DNA from: Lichenostomus cassidix
Lineage: Eukaryota > Chordata > Aves > Passeriformes > Meliphagidae
Direction of reading: 5' to 3'
DNA: 64,000 bases
Assembly (NCBI GenBank): GCA_008360975.2
Contig: CM039179.1
Coordinates: 57,512,666 to 57,576,665, forward strand
The position numbers and the translations under genes are program-made. Below are positions 34,301 to 48,780 of this stretch, piece by piece. The notes below the pieces were generated by a model. It worked only from the letters and a program-made list of their open reading frames with translations, did no database searches and was not told the DNA's origin. How positions within the stretch are numbered: position 1 is the first letter of the stretch; each line of letters opens with the position of its first letter.

Positions 34301-37110
34301 ACTCTTTAACAATGTTTAAATTCCTTCCTTTTCATCTTCGCTGTAACCCCCAGCATGATTGATTACTAAGGTGCAAAGTGCATATTTTCAATATATGATT
34401 GCTAAAATATCCAAAGAAAGATCTGGTTGTCCTTCAATGAAGCAGCTGTGTGCTGGGATTTGTTCTCCAAATAATAAGGTAGTTTGAAATCTAATATCAT
34501 TGAGGATTGTATTTCATATGCTACATGTATTTTTTTCAGCTATAACCATTTGGCAAAGGAAAAAGCAATAAAAATTCTTTGTTGAAATTGTACTTCATAT
34601 TTGTCTGTAAATTCTAGCTTCTCAGATAGTGAACACAGTTTTATGTAAAGAAATAATCAAATGTCTTCTCTGATGTTTTCATACTAACCAGAAAATAAAG
34701 TTAAAATTATACAATGAAGCCAGTTACTCCAGAGACAATATGCAATAAAACCAGGCATAGACATTCACCATATTCCAAGTACATGTAAAACAAAAGAGAA
34801 CATGATAAATTCCTGAGAAGCTGAAACTATATATCCTTAGCCACATTATCTAAAGTTACAGGGATTTCCAAAAGAAGTCAAGCCCTCTCCTTATGCAGAC
34901 TTCTTAAATTGAAGCCTCTTTTTGTAGGGCAGCCTTTACTCACTAGCTGTGCTAGTTTCTTCCTTGTATTACACTTCCAGAATGTGCATGTAAATGATTT
35001 CTTTCCTCTGAGATTTGAGAAAAACGTTAGAGTTATACATATCACTGAGAAGGTGAGATAAAAGTTTCTTCAAATACAGTATTTTCTCATCTGAAATAAT
35101 GATGCTTCAGCGAAGTAAAATTCACCTACAACATGTGACAATCTAACTCAGAACACTGGAGGAGGCACAAGGGGGAACACTGAGAGGCAAAAATAGATTT
35201 CCAGTGTTGAAGGTCCTCTTGAGTAGCCTCCATCTATGGCTCCAGAGGCTGCAACTGATTTACACCACCTTAAGTCAGCCATCACCATGCAACAGTTTTG
35301 GATGTCTTCAGGCATATGAAAATGATAGCATATGCTAGATAACAGGTGGAGATATATATATATTACCTTAGAAATGTGATGGGCTTTGTATTCCAGGACA
35401 TCTTGACCTGATTCTGAATGTAATTTGATAAACTGTCTGGGGCCGTATCATCTGTAAGCTTTTCATTAAGTTATTCTAAGACAGATGCTGGGAAAGAAAG
35501 AGATGTCAGACAAGGTTATAACGTGTCACAAACATTGCAGAACTACTCTCTATACATATACATACTGTTAAGATCTAAAATGTGAAGCCAGAAGAATGCA
35601 ATTAGTACTAAAATGCTGGATATGTTATTCTCTGGAATTTTAAAAAGCTCTTCTAGGTTTCATCGCCTTTTATAACTGCATAGTACTTTCTTATTTTATT
35701 GTGCCTTTCACAACTATTGATGGCTATATATTTATTAAATATGTTTAATATGACCAAACGATGAAAATTGGGCATTATATTTTTAATGAGGTTTGAAAAT
35801 ACAATACAAACAACAAAAGTCTGGAAAATAGACATTGCTATATGAAAAACAAAACAAACAAACTAAAAATTACCCCTAATTAAGACCCTTAACTCTTTCA
35901 TTATTTTCTTTATCAAATTAAGGAGAAGTAGTCCATGTACATCACAATGTTCTGGGGAAGATATTATATTTTCACTAGCTGTAATCTCTGTCATTTACCA
36001 AGTCTGGTCCATAACACAAAAACAGCATTCTCCTCCATGCTGGCTTTTTAGTGGACTGATGTGTCAGGTGTGTGGACCAATAGAAGAGATGTTTTGATCC
36101 ATTCTGATCCTTTGTAGTAGCAGTGATGTGATTAAACCAAATGAAAGCTTGCTGTCCTGATAATGCAGCTTCATAGTGAAAATTCTTGCCAAAAAGTATA
36201 TAATCACCTGCTAAATGTATTTCTGTACTAAAATGTGCTAAAACCTTACAATTTCTCAGATTAGGAAGACTTAAACTGGTAGGGAGAACAATGGTTCTTC
36301 AAATAATATCCTTGGAAGTGTGGTAGAGAACACATAATTGGAATTATTCATCTGGTCTCTGGCAGTACCTAAGTCCCTCATTTGTAACTTAACCATACTA
36401 AGGTCCCACAGCCCCTGTCCATAACAGCTTACAATCTAGTTGCCAAGAACCTGCAGACACAAAAAAAAAAAAAAATCACTAAGAAGCCAAAAAACCTCAG
36501 GTTGTACGTTATATAAATGTCCAAATTCACACTTTTTTCCTCAAGATGAGTCAAAATGACAGACAAATACCATCTGCAGAAGATCCCAATTCCCTTTTTT
36601 TTTTTTTCTAACAAGAGAGTTCTAACCCACATGAAAGAAGAGAGTGCAAGGGGTTTTGTTCTGAACTGCTCTTTTCTTCTCAACAGATTTTTCTGAATCT
36701 GTTACGCATCATCAAAAGTAATTAAGTACTTATTGATACCAAGATAAACAGTAAGACAAACAAGGACACTTGTTCAGATGGTTAAACATCTAATATAGGT
36801 TTTTACCTCAATACCTCTAGAGAACAAAAGGATAATTATCTGGTATACACTCACTGTTGTTTAAACTATCAATACTAGCTGAAAATGACTCATGTTGCCT
36901 TAAATGTCTCTATAAAAAGGGGTTGTCACAACCTCCTAAAGGTCTGTTTCTTTCCATTTATAGGAAGAGAGTTTTGTTTAATGATACAGACATTAGTTTC
37001 AGATATCTGAGGGAATTGGAATGAAATCTACCTAAAGACTTGTATCTCTGGTGTAAATTGTCTTTATCATCAGCCAATCAAAAAATGTCATTCTGAGGAT
37101 TCCTCATTCC
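31364..37110. other. AT-rich unique sequence, no gene seen
   Basis: About 5.7 kb without a recognisable gene or transposon. Simple runs: T/C-rich at about 32070-32125, A15 at 36461-36475 and T13 at 36595-36607. The frame at 33277-33513 (minus, 78 codons) is not recognised and is within chance expectation. Confidence 0.6.
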
Positions 37111-37460
37111 TGAATATGTCTTCCTGGAGGGATACTCCACCTCATAGTAGGAAAAGGGGTTTGAGACACTCCCCAGTATGTGAGCCAGCACAGGCAGAAC
37201 ACAGGAACAACCAGAAAATCAAAAATGAAATGCAAGGAGTAAATTTATTTTTGTTATCTCAACAACCATTGGACACCAAGCATCTTTGCAGATGCACACA
37301 AATACAATGCAGGCACTGCAGAACTCAGTCCATGCTAGAGGATCCCCAGACCTTCATCTGTACTTCAGAGATTCACCCAGGTGTGGTTGACCACTGTACA
37401 TTAATATTTCACCCAGAAGGACAGGAATGTCAAGCATCTTCAGTGGGGTGCCTCTAAGTT
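37111..37460. other. Slightly GC-richer segment with a 113-codon plus frame, unidentified
   Basis: A frame at 37116-37457 (113 codons, His-, Cys- and Gln-rich in its second half) stands out slightly from its AT-rich surroundings. I recognise no domain, no zinc-finger spacing and no splice sites. It may be a decayed retroelement fragment or chance. Confidence 0.15.
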
Positions 37461-40400
37461 TATCCACGTTCTATGTTATTTAAACACGTATGTTATTGTC
37501 AAACACAAAAGGCTAAAAAATTATTAATGTGATACTTGTGCAAGATTTAAATCCTTTGATTTATTATTTTTCCCCTCATTTTCATGAAGAAAACCATAAA
37601 TCCATATTTAAATCAAATTCTGATAATGAGTAAGGTCTTCCACCAACTTTCTGTTCACCTTTCATACTGAATGCTTGATTGCTTGTGTACGGCATGATGC
37701 AAGACTAGTGATCTAAGCCTGAATATGTGGGTTTCCTTTCCTTTTTGCATTCTGATTATCCTTCAGCTTTAATAGATACAATGCAGAAGGGTGGTATCAC
37801 ATTCAATACAGATAATATCTCGATGTTAGACATTATGATATGAGCATAAGATCTGCACTTCATAATTATGTTGCTCTTAATATATAATAGGCAAATAATT
37901 GGGTTTGAACTTAAACTGTGTCAGCCCTATTGGAATTTTCTTAAGCCATTTACCTGAAGTTCAGTAAGTTAAATGATAGTCCCCATGCAATGGGAAATTA
38001 TTTCATGCCTTCATGTGCATGACATTTTTTATGTATGCTCAATGAAAATATCACCATGAAAAAGCAGGCTCAACAATTAAAATATTTAACAAACTATCCA
38101 GCAATCTAAAAAGCAAAGAAATTACTTCGTATGTTCCCAAATCTACTAAGATTTTAAGCTGTCTTCAACACTTGGGGACACCACTCAGATACTTAATTTT
38201 TAATACATGTTTGATAAAGCCTATGTTATAACAGCATTGCATAATTGTTCTTTCACATTTAGAAAAGAAAAAGGGTGTATAGCCTTAGGTTGTTTGAATA
38301 TTTTAGAGGCAGGAGAGTGACTTTAATTTTTCCTTGTAATATTCCCTATTGCTTCTTTCAGAGTGACTTCTATAACAAAATTCAAAGTCAAGCACAAACA
38401 TAAATATGAAAATCACATTCAAGTCTCCCTTTGATTTTAAGCCTATAATCAAGCTGTTGAACACAAATAATGTGAAACAGAACTCAATTCTTCTGCTTCT
38501 TTCTGTGAGCTAAGGAATCTCTTTTCAAAGATATCCAAGGCACAAGGATGACAAAGATCATTGCTTTTTTAGGATCAATTTATTTATTAAAGGTTCTAAA
38601 ACATAGCCTGATCCTTTACAGTACAAAGTTGCAATCAATGCCATGACATTTAATAAATGTTATAATAAATAGCATTAATATTTTAAAATCAATAAATATA
38701 TGCATGGACAATATCTTATGGATTCTCAGATAGATGTACCATAGTGGAAAGGTCAATAACATGATTGAAATTTTCCTAGCTAACTTTAGATCTCAAAAAT
38801 AGTGTTGCTAAATCATGTACATCCCCTACAGTCAGTGAAGATAAAGGATATGCACTTGGGAGAAAAATGAATATAATATGTTATAGAGACCTGATTAGGG
38901 TGAGGGACAATTTCTAGGGAAACAAGACAAAATAGACCTAGCTTTTCTTGTTTCTCTAAAAAGAAGACCAAGATGAGATATAGTGCAAGCAGTATTTTAT
39001 ACTGGAAAGAGAAATCCATTATCCTGTTTTTAGAGCCTTAGTATAGCACTTTACAAATATTACTAGTCTCAGTTCAACTATACTAAAAGATTTGGTTGGG
39101 GTGATGTAGAAAGGATTTAGAAAATTGGCACAAATTATATGTCACAGGAGGTTTTGGACAAAGTATATTCACAAAGACAGATGAGAAACTTGACTATGGA
39201 ACAGCAAAGTATATACAATGAATGGTAGACAGACTCTTAATCCACCATGAGTCTATAAAGTTTCTTATCTATCTCAACCTAGATAACTAGTCTAAACTAT
39301 CTAATGTTGGTATGGGTATAGTGGATAAGTAAGATGGAGTGTAGAATGTAAGCTGCCAAGTCAGTTTGAAAAGAAATCCCATCTCTGAAGACAATGATGT
39401 TATATTGTTAATATCTGTGCAGTAGTATTACCCCAAAAGACTGTGGATATGTACAAGTGGGGCATATCTGCCTTCCATTATGTAGTGTAGCAATAGGCAC
39501 ACTTTATTTGACTAAGCACAGCACACTTAGTAACTGGTCTGAACACATGACAGTAAATGCATAGAGAGTTTAGTTTATCCTTTTGAATAAAACAGTGAAA
39601 GGTGCTATCTGACTAGCTTATACAACAATTATTTTTCTAAGTTCAATTAAAATTGGAGTTGTATACACAGCTGCTGTGAATCTCAGCTACAGAGAATAGT
39701 CTATTTGACCTTGCTTTGAACAAGAGCATAATAATATCCATGAAATTTCAATGTGAGATACATTCCCACATAAAGCAGTTCATCTATCAGTACCCATTCA
39801 ATTTGAAAACATTGATGATAGGTCCTCAAGATGTTTGCCAAGCCCTCAAAGTCAATATTCTCACAAACACAGCAAATAATGACACATAATTTATGTAGGA
39901 AATGAGCCGAGTTATGATTTCTTTAATTTAAGAGCATTGGTGGAGTAAGTTTACCCACAGAAATCATCCTAAATATAATTATTGCATATAGCCATAAATA
40001 GTATTAAAGCGAAGCTGCTCTCCAACTGTTAAGTGGTTGTTATGGTGATAATATATTAAACTAAGAATTGCTATGAAAGTTACTCAATATTAATTCAAAA
40101 TTTGCAAAACTATCAAGAAAGTTAGGAAATAAGGATTATTAAAAATTATTCAGAGCACCTGTATGTGTTTCATGTGCAAAATTAATTGCCATGTTAAATT
40201 AGCAGAATGACATTAACATTAAGGGATCATTAGTATCATTCATAATTATTCATTATCTTTAAGCTGAATCATATGTCATTCCCTTGACATATTGTATTTA
40301 TTATTAAAAAGGTTAGCTTTTCAAAACTCTAATTATGGGTACAGAACATATGGAAGACATAGTATACAAAGGAGACCTAAACATAAATATACTCAAGTAT

Positions 40401-43400
40401 TTTTATTTTTTTGTAAGGAATGGAATATTTTATCAAGAAACTTAATCCAGTTGGGTTCAAAACTGGGAGAAAGACAGAAAGTTAGAATAACATATAGTGA
40501 TGAAAAATGAATAAAAAGGAAAAGTAATGGTACCAAGCTAATCTGTCATTGTTTTCACTGATATTCTAGATGTTACAACACTTATCTTTCTTCATATTCT
40601 TTGAACTGTGGTGTGGGAAATGACCTCAAAGGGCTATTAGGTGTATAGCTTATTTTCAAGAGCTCAATCTTTGATTTTATTTACTGATTTAAGTAATTTC
40701 ATTGCTCATATGATGATGCATGTTTCTTTTTAAGACCCTGTATAAACTGTGCAACCAATCTGAGGTGTACCATTCTGCATTAGCTTACACACACATAAAA
40801 ATATAATTCAACATTTATGCCAGTACAGATTTCTGCTAGTATAAACTAGAAGTTGTAGAACCATGATTTTAACCTTTATTCAAGTGCTCTGTGACAGATG
40901 GATTGGCTGCATGGTCCCAGTTCTCTCCTGATATACCCCTAAGTGGCAATTAGTCCACCTCTTACATAGCCTCAGCTGTTCTGCTCTGACAATGACAAAC
41001 AATAATAAAAGCTCTACTGGCTTCAGCAGATCCAAACCAGCTGAAACTATGATGCTGTGTCCCAGAGAATAAATATAATAATAGCTACTGACATTTCAAG
41101 ATTATCCTAAGTTTTTTTTAGGGAAAAAATGTTATGAAATAAGAAAATAAGTAGACACTCAAATGACCTAACCAGTTTCCTCAGTTTATACATGTGCAAA
41201 TGGGTTCAATGGGTTTAGGAGACTGAGGTGAAGTATTTTGTCCTCCTTTCAGCCAACACACATTTACACAGATATCTTCAGACATCTAATGTCCTCTCAC
41301 ACTCCTGGAGACCTCTCCAATTGTGTCTGAAGAGGAATTGCAGGAAGCAGTATCAAACCCTAGCCTAGGAGTCACACATTTTGGAAAGAACAGCAAAATC
41401 TTAACAAGAATCTCTCACAATCTTCTGTCTTGAGACTTTTGCCTTAAATTTACTCTTTTCATTAATTTCTCTGACAGTGTTAAGCACTATTCTTTGATTG
41501 TTAGGCATTAATGCTATTTAGTGGTTACAGGAGTTCACAAAGATTAAGAAAGTTTCTAAAACCAATTGATGGACTGCATCTTTCCCACAATATGCATGTC
41601 CACAGAATTCAACTTTCCATTGAGGATTGTTTGAAAAACCTGCTTTTTCTTGTAAAGTGCTAGTTATGAAAAATGGACCCTAGAACAGCATCTATTATTC
41701 AGTTTTTCAAATAAAGAAAAGAAAAAAAAATGGACATCAGTTGTTTGGCATAGCTCTTCAGCCCTTTCTTGGTAAAGTCAAAAATACTGCAAATTTAAGG
41801 GAAGCAGTTGCTGCAATTAATTGATTTTGATTTGAAAACATTTAACAAATAAATTATGCTATGCCTGAATCACTTTTGATGACCTTGTTAAATTTGAGAA
41901 ATATTAATTCAGTATTTGAAGATAGGAAAATATTGTACCACCTAAGATAAACTGACACTTAAAAAAGAATGATAAACTAATGAGCTGCAGTCAGCTCTTG
42001 AGAGTAGTGGAGAGAGTGGTAGATCATCATGCTGATGTTTAGCTCCTCAGCCCACACTTGCTCCATGTCTTTACTTTTTCTTTCCCCAGCAAATACTGGA
42101 AAATAAGGTGTTTACCTTCCTACCTTCTCTATCTGAAATTTTCTACAGCTTGCCCAAGGTCTGTGACCTCCCCACTTTAACTCTAAAGGTGACAATCTTT
42201 TTGCTGCCCATGTAGCCTCACCTACTGCATGCATCTGTGTTTGAGAAGGTAGCTATTTCAGTGATCTCTGTCCTGAAATGGCTGGTGTGTCCCTGGAACC
42301 CAGATCTGTGGCTCTGAGACTAACTTCCTGTTAGAAATATGCTACCTCCTTACTTGTAGTTTCCTCTTTCAGCAGGACAAAATCACCACCATTATTTTGG
42401 AATAGCAAACAACATCCTTTCAACAAAATCTATATGCATGGCTCACCACGTAGAAAGTTCTTTTCCAGCTAATCTCAAGGGCAAGGACAATGTTGTTTGA
42501 TTTTTTCCTTGCCTTTTTATCTCTAACTGAAACATGTGTCCTTAAATTCATTATTTTTCAGGTTATGCTGTGCACCACAAGTTAAAAATGTTAGCTCACG
42601 TTAGAACTAAAATCCATAAAAGTGAATCTTGGATGTTTTTTCTTCAGATACCTGGAGTTTTTCAAGTGGAATTGCACCTCCAACACATAAATTTTGAATT
42701 ATCTTGCAATATTTGGATCAATGCTTTAAAAAAGCTTTCCTTTTTACCCCCTTACTTGTACAATTCTCTTCCTTTATCGTTATTGAGTCTTCTCTGAATT
42801 ACCTCTAGGTGTTAAAGTAAGCCAAGTGCCATTGGTGAACTGGAATGGAGGCATTGACTGGAGTCAATTGCCTGGACACAATTATCTTGTAATTACTTAG
42901 TAAAACTATTTTATATGTTTCCCGCTTAAAACTACTTTACTTCTTTATTCTTGACCTTTTTTCTAGTACTTTGAATATAAATTTTGATGATTGACAGTAG
43001 GTTTTTAAGCTACTGATTTTGTTCATAGTCAGCTTGGTCATTTTTGTGCTTTTATTTTCTCACCAACTTGAACTCTGAACAAATAATATTTCTTAAGACC
43101 TCCCACCTCATTAAGCCATGACATTTCTTAGGGGGAAATCACCTTACATAATCATACTCCCAAATATTTAAACCAAAATGGAATCAGGGTGGTTTGGTTT
43201 GCATGATAAAAACAATAATTGCTTATTTTAGGGTGTCACTGGTAAGATGTCTGTATGGCATATTCTGATTTTTATGTTAACTACATCAATTGACATTCTA
43301 GTCCATTTAATTCTTATTCTAGCATTATATTGTAGACTAATTGGCATTTCCCTCCTTTTTATCTCCATATACTTATCGACAGCTGCCAAGTTTTGCCATC

Positions 43401-44100
43401 AAAGTACGGGTGAACAAAAACTCCAGTTTTCTATCTTTTCAACATATGATATACTATTAATTCCTTTCACAGTCTTTCTTCAATATTATCTTTGACTCCT
43501 TAAGTTTCAGTAATATCTTTGCATCTTTTGTATGACTATTTGGTGATGGAATTAATAGAGCAATACCTCTCATTATTTTTACTTTTTTTTCTGTCTGTCT
43601 GATGAGATAATGCGTTTCATACATGCAGTCTTGACTGTTGTTCTAGGCTTCTGTTACCATTCCATCATCCCTTTATAGATTCTATGTTAGTATTGCAAGT
43701 TCTTCTTTTCATTTTTCTGAGCTTCTTATATTAACACAAAATGAAAGACTGGTTTTTGTGTTTTGGGTTTTTTTTTCCCTTAAAAACAGTTAACAGTTCC
43801 ATGGTTCTTATCAGGCCCTGTGAATTTCAGCCTTCTGTGTTCCATTCACCTCAAGACCACCTTATGCCTAAGATAGTCTTCTGTGTATTTTTGTCACCAG
43901 CTTAACCAAACAATTGCAAGTCATACTGATTAAAAAACTCTATAAATCTTACTGTGTTAATAAAATAAAGATAAAACGTTAAATTTACACTTCTTTAGAC
44001 CAATATAAATTACCATTTATGGTACTTGTAATGCAGAACAAAAGAACCTCTTCACTTAACAATTTCCTAGTCCTTCTATGCCCAGATCTTGAAATGTTGC
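37461..44100. other. AT-rich unique sequence, no gene seen
   Basis: About 6.6 kb with no recognisable gene, RNA or transposon. The block at about 39950-40290 has an even AT-rich texture with homeodomain-type ATTA cores (for example AAAATTAATTGCC). It is a candidate conserved noncoding element on texture alone. Confidence 0.55.
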
Positions 44101-44644
44101 TGAACTGGGTCTCCCTGAGATGGAGGTCATTTTCCCCTCAGCAGCCCTCACAGTGCTGTGCTTTTTACAGGTAGGTAGAAAGGCATCAGTAACACACCAC
44201 TGTTTGGCTCCTGCTGAGAAGGGCTGGCACAGCATCAGTGCTGTCTCTCCAACATTCCATCCTCATCGTTAAGCTGGGGGTGGGCAAGATCTTAGGAGGA
44301 GATATAGCCAGGACAGCTGACCCAAAATGACCAGAGGGATAGTCCACACTCTATGATGTCTGCTCAGCAAGAAAAACTAAGAGAAAAGGGAAGGAAGCAG
44401 AGAAGGAAATTATTACTCTCTCTTCCAGAGCAGCCACTGTGTGGACTAAAGCCCCTGGAAATAGCGAATGAAACTTCTGTTATTTTTGACTTAAATGCAC
44501 AGCCTTTGTTTTTGGTTTATTAAACTGCCTGTATCCCAACTCATGAGGCATTTTCCATCGTATTTTCTGTCCCCACCATACTACTGAGGAGGGAAGCAAT
44601 CCAGTGTCTTGGTGGTCCCCTGGCAACCAGGTCAAACCACCACG
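44101..44644 (+). mobile_element. Avian LTR (about 544 bp, ERVL-type suspected), plus strand
   Basis: I recognise the consensus order of a common avian LTR. It includes AACACACCACTGTTTGGCTC, CTGCTGAGAAGGGCTGGCAC, AGTGCTGTCTCTCCAACA and GGGGGTGGGCAAGATC. These are followed by CAGGACAGCTGACCCAAAAT and GACCAGAGGGATAGTCCA, then GCTCAGCAAGAAAAACTAAG (the position of a CAATAAAAG TATA-like element in better copies). The end has TTATTAAACTGCC, CCCAACTCATGAGGC and TGGCAACCAGGTCAAACCAC. The 3' end resembles that of the long LTR-type repeats elsewhere in the window. A possible 5-bp duplication (GTTGC on the left, GTTGT on the right) has one mismatch and is not proof. No provirus interior is present. A 64-codon minus frame inside it is not a gene. 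Confidence 0.72.
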
Positions 44645-47600
44645 GTTGTGTAGGAATCCATTTTCTTCTCAGAACTTGATCCCAAGTAAGACATTTGGTT
44701 GATTCCAGGCTTGTATCACTGGTTCTATCTTCCAAGAAACTGTGTCAACTCCTTTTGTACAGCCCAGTAATGGAATGGGCCTCTTAACTGTTATGTTATC
44801 ATTCTTCTTGCTTCTCAGACTCCAGTACCTGAATATCTTGCTTTCATCTTTCTGTTATCTCAAGAGTTGGCTGCTCTATTCTTATTAATAATCTCCCTTC
44901 ATCTTTTTCTTCTTCCTCATCTTTTTTGAACTAGGGTGAATGAAAATTACCTTAAAAAGTCACTATGTAAGAAACTCTTGAATCCATGAGAATTCTACAG
45001 AAATGGAAAATTACTTAATCATTCAAATTTTATTTGGCTGATGTTAAAAAGTCAGCAGGAGTAGCTCATAACATTAATTTTAATCAGTTGTTTAATAATC
45101 CTTCAAAACAGTGTCTCTTATATAAAACCTATTTGCACAAATCCACTCGATGTTTGGACACAGCATATATCTGAATATAACTGAACTTGCATTTAAAATT
45201 TAACAAACATGATGGATGTCTCTTGGGGAGGAGCAGCTGGACCTCTGAATGTAAACACTGTTAGAACTTACTGCCTGAACTAAATGACCTAGCTTTCCTA
45301 GCTCAAAGGGTAGATTAGATTAAAAAGTGATTTGTAGTCCAGTCACTATGGAAGGAAAGAAAACCACACTAATTGTGGGTTATGTGCATATTCACATAAT
45401 GTTTTCCTTCATTATTTATCCTTGGTTATTGCCTAGTCTGAGTATGGTTTCAAAAATCTGTTTAGTTTTTACTACAGAAAGTTTATTTATTTTGACCTCC
45501 TTTCTAAGATATTTAGAGGAGTCTGCACTTAACTTTCTACCTTAGACACAGCTCTAAACCACATTCACTGATCAAAAAGTTAGTTTCATGGAGAAACACA
45601 CTGATGAGAGGAGTTAGAGATGGAAAGAGTTTATTAAGGCATCCTCCAGGCATTATATTCATGCATACACTCACTTGAGGAAAATGCCTGGAGCAGAAAA
45701 TTGTGCAATATAGATTTATAAAGTTCCTGTGTGTAGCAGTAAATAGGCAGGATTTAAATTTATAACTGATAAAAGGATATACTTTGTTGCACATGCATAA
45801 TTAACCTAGAGAGCTCATTGCCACAAAAATATCACTGAGGCCTAAAAGATTAGCAGAATTTTAAGAAGGATTAAACATTTATATGGATAATGAGAGCATT
45901 TACATTTGCATGGAATTAGAATTATTTCTTTAAAACAAAAAGTTACAAACTATCTTATTTCAGACATAAACCAAAAGGTAGTCATGAGGAATATGAGGAA
46001 ATTTTTCCTCTCAGTATAATCTGTTGCATAATTGCTCATCTCAGCTTCTTTATGAGCATGTGGTTCTAGCCACTGGCAGCAATAAGGGACTGGACTACAC
46101 ACAAATACTGCTTGATCCAAAATAGCAATTACCAGGCTCCTATTGACTTATGTTAATGACCTCATGACCTCATAGGTATCATGGTGGAAAAATAAAAGTT
46201 TTATCGTTCAGATTTGTTCATGAAGAAATAAAAGTGTCATGCAGACATGGAAATGTTTTATAGCAAACTTCTGTTTCTTCTGCAGGAGGGAATGCTTCTG
46301 GATAGATGCAGGGAGTTTTTAATGAGTGAGTGGCATAGAAGTAGAATTATTGGTCATGAACAAGTAAATGACCAATTAAGTACAAAAACAAAACTAAATT
46401 ACTTGCACTGGTACCTAATTTAAAACTGTGATTGTAATCCAGGTAATGGAGCTCTGCTGGAAGTGTTCTTAGCACTCCACTAACAAAAAAGTCATTACTG
46501 ACTGGCCTGCTGCTTCATATAATTGCTGTGATAAGCCACCACAAATATAATTGGCTTTAGCTTAAAAAAAATACTTCATCATAAAGCAAGAACTATAGTT
46601 ATGATTTGATTTATGTATTTATAGCAACTTAAGAAAGATCATTAACACATTTAGTAACCATTTTTACATAACCACTAAATGCAAAGAAAATATTTTTTAA
46701 GAAACAATACAATTTTCCTTAAATTGTGCTCCTTTTGAACACTGAAATTACTTCAATGAGCACTTTTGGTCTGTTAAAGGCAAAAGGACTTCAGATTAAT
46801 TTCTGTACTCTTTTGTCAAGTTTTGCTATTATAATACAGTCTGAGAAGCCTTCTAGACCTAAACAGACTCTGATGAATTGTGTATATTTCCTGTGCTTTC
46901 ATAGATGTCCAGTATTGTGTTCTGTTCTTTTGCTTGTCTAGCTCAAACAAATAAGAATTTAGGTAATGATAGATATTTATATATATATATATTATTTATT
47001 GATAGATAAATACCTCAAAAATTTTTGTGTCACTATTCAATGGAAAACCATAAAACCAGAATTTTATTCTCTTGATTAAGAACCCCCCAGTTACCATTCC
47101 TCTGATGCTTGTTCTAAGAAAGAAATTTATCAGTGGAACTTTTCTAGAAACAATCATTTTTAAATTAATCGAAAGCATAGTAATGACAAGCTCATTTTAA
47201 AAATCATGTACACTGAAAACTTAGTTCTAAATACTGCAGTCAGCCAGTGAAGATCAAATCACATAACATGCAATTTGTGTGTCCAATCAAACCTAATCAA
47301 AGGGATTTAAAATAATCTGGGTACCACAGACTACTACAATTAGCAATCCTCTGTGGTCACATACACAGATTCTACCTGTGCTTCTTGCCATTCCTATGGC
47401 AAATTGAATAGATTATTTGGCATATTCGGATGAGAGAACCTAAAATTTCAAATAAATACATAAATAAATGCATATGTAAATAGCTAAACAAAGCAACTAA
47501 CCACATGGTGGAGGGAAGGGCAGAAATCTTGCAAAAATAAGATTTTCACTAAATGGCGCTTGTTATATCTGCCTTCACTTATCTGGCCCTGGTTATATGG

Positions 47601-48434
47601 TTCATAGTAACAAACCAATAGCAGAAATTGAAGTAAAACTGATAAATTAAAATTTAGTAAAGGAATATATAATGGGATGTTTTATTTTAGTTGGTTAATG
47701 CCTTTGTTGCAAATATTCATGGTTTTTAATGGGGAAATTACTGCAATTTTGTTATTTTAAAAATATTGCTGTAGTGTTTATTTAAGAAAAAAAGTCAAAA
47801 ATTACTTTTTCCTAACAATTCTGTAAAAAAAACTCTGATATTATTTTAAAGCAGAAATTCAGAAATCTGTGATGTGTTTTTGTCGATAATAGTTGTCATT
47901 GTCATCTAAGGCTTTTAAAATAGATTTCTTTACTAGGAATTTTAAGATTCTTCATGATATCCTGAAAGGTACCCTGGCCCTAACAATTTCACCCGCTCTT
48001 GCAAATCCTTTGGAGCATGTCAACCTTTGAGTACAAAAGAAGTTCCACTGACATTAGTGGATTTTGGATCAAACCATAAAAGAGCAGCCATCCAAAGTAG
48101 CACCTCTCATCACCAGAGTACTGTGTCTGTTAATTTCCTATATCATTAGCATAAACATCCATTCATTCATAAAGGTTACAATGTCATTGTGAAGAAATTC
48201 AGGAGTAACTAGTGCTGCCTTACAAATGGTATGTCCTCAGAAACATTCCATCCCCTGAGTTAAAAAGTGGTTTGATCTATTGTTTCATCCCATGTATAAA
48301 ATGATTGTACTAGTTGTTATTTGTCTTCTTTTTTTTAAAGAGAAACAGCAGATGATAGTGAATAAGACTAATTAATTCAGTATGGAAATATTTTAAATAT
48401 TGATATTTAAAATATAAAATTTTTTGAAATTGTT
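44645..48434. other. AT-rich unique sequence, no gene seen
   Basis: No gene or identified transposon. An (AT)n run with flanking GATAGATA motifs lies at about 46970-47008. Confidence 0.6.
46972..47008. repeat. (AT)n simple repeat
   Basis: A run of TATATATATATATAT, flanked by ATTTAT and GATAGATA, about 37 bp in total. Confidence 0.85.
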
Positions 48435-48780
48435 CTCTTCTACTAGGTGGTAGAAACACAATGGAGGAAAAGATGTCCTAATCCCTGAGGTGTCCTATTC
48501 CCTTCATGGGCTGCTGTTCCTGACAGGAGCCTGCCCTAGCATGAGCTTTCCACTGCAACTTCCTTCAGCACATATCCACCTGTTCTTGCCTGGGGCTCCT
48601 CATGGGCTGAACATGGATTTCTGCTCCACTCTGGACTTCCATGAGCTGCAGGGGAGCAGCTGCCTCACAGTGGTTCTGCATGGGCTGTAGGAGAGTGTCT
48701 GCTCCTGGGCTTGGAGCACCTCATCCCCTCCTTCTTCGCTGACCTTGGTATCTGGGGAGTTGTTCCTCTCACATAGGTTG
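48435..48780 (-). mobile_element. Long avian LTR-type repeat, 5' part, minus strand
   Basis: On the minus strand this reads TGTGAGAGGAACAACTCCCC near 48780. It continues with GACACTCTCCTACAGCCCAT, CAGCCCATGAGGAGCCCCAG and similar degenerate 'cagcccatg' units. These match the internally repetitive 5' portion of the long LTR-type repeat seen on the plus strand at about 9144-9400 (for example GAGGAGGTACTCCAG versus GATGAGGTGCTCCAA). The 3' part of the family is absent, so this is a fragment. It is GC-richer than its flanks. The 66-codon plus frame over it is an artefact. Confidence 0.55.

Noticed and set aside
44092..44650. 5-bp target duplication around the LTR at 44101-44644
   Set aside because: GTTGC versus GTTGT has one mismatch and the 3' terminus is not a clean CA, so the duplication is not claimed.
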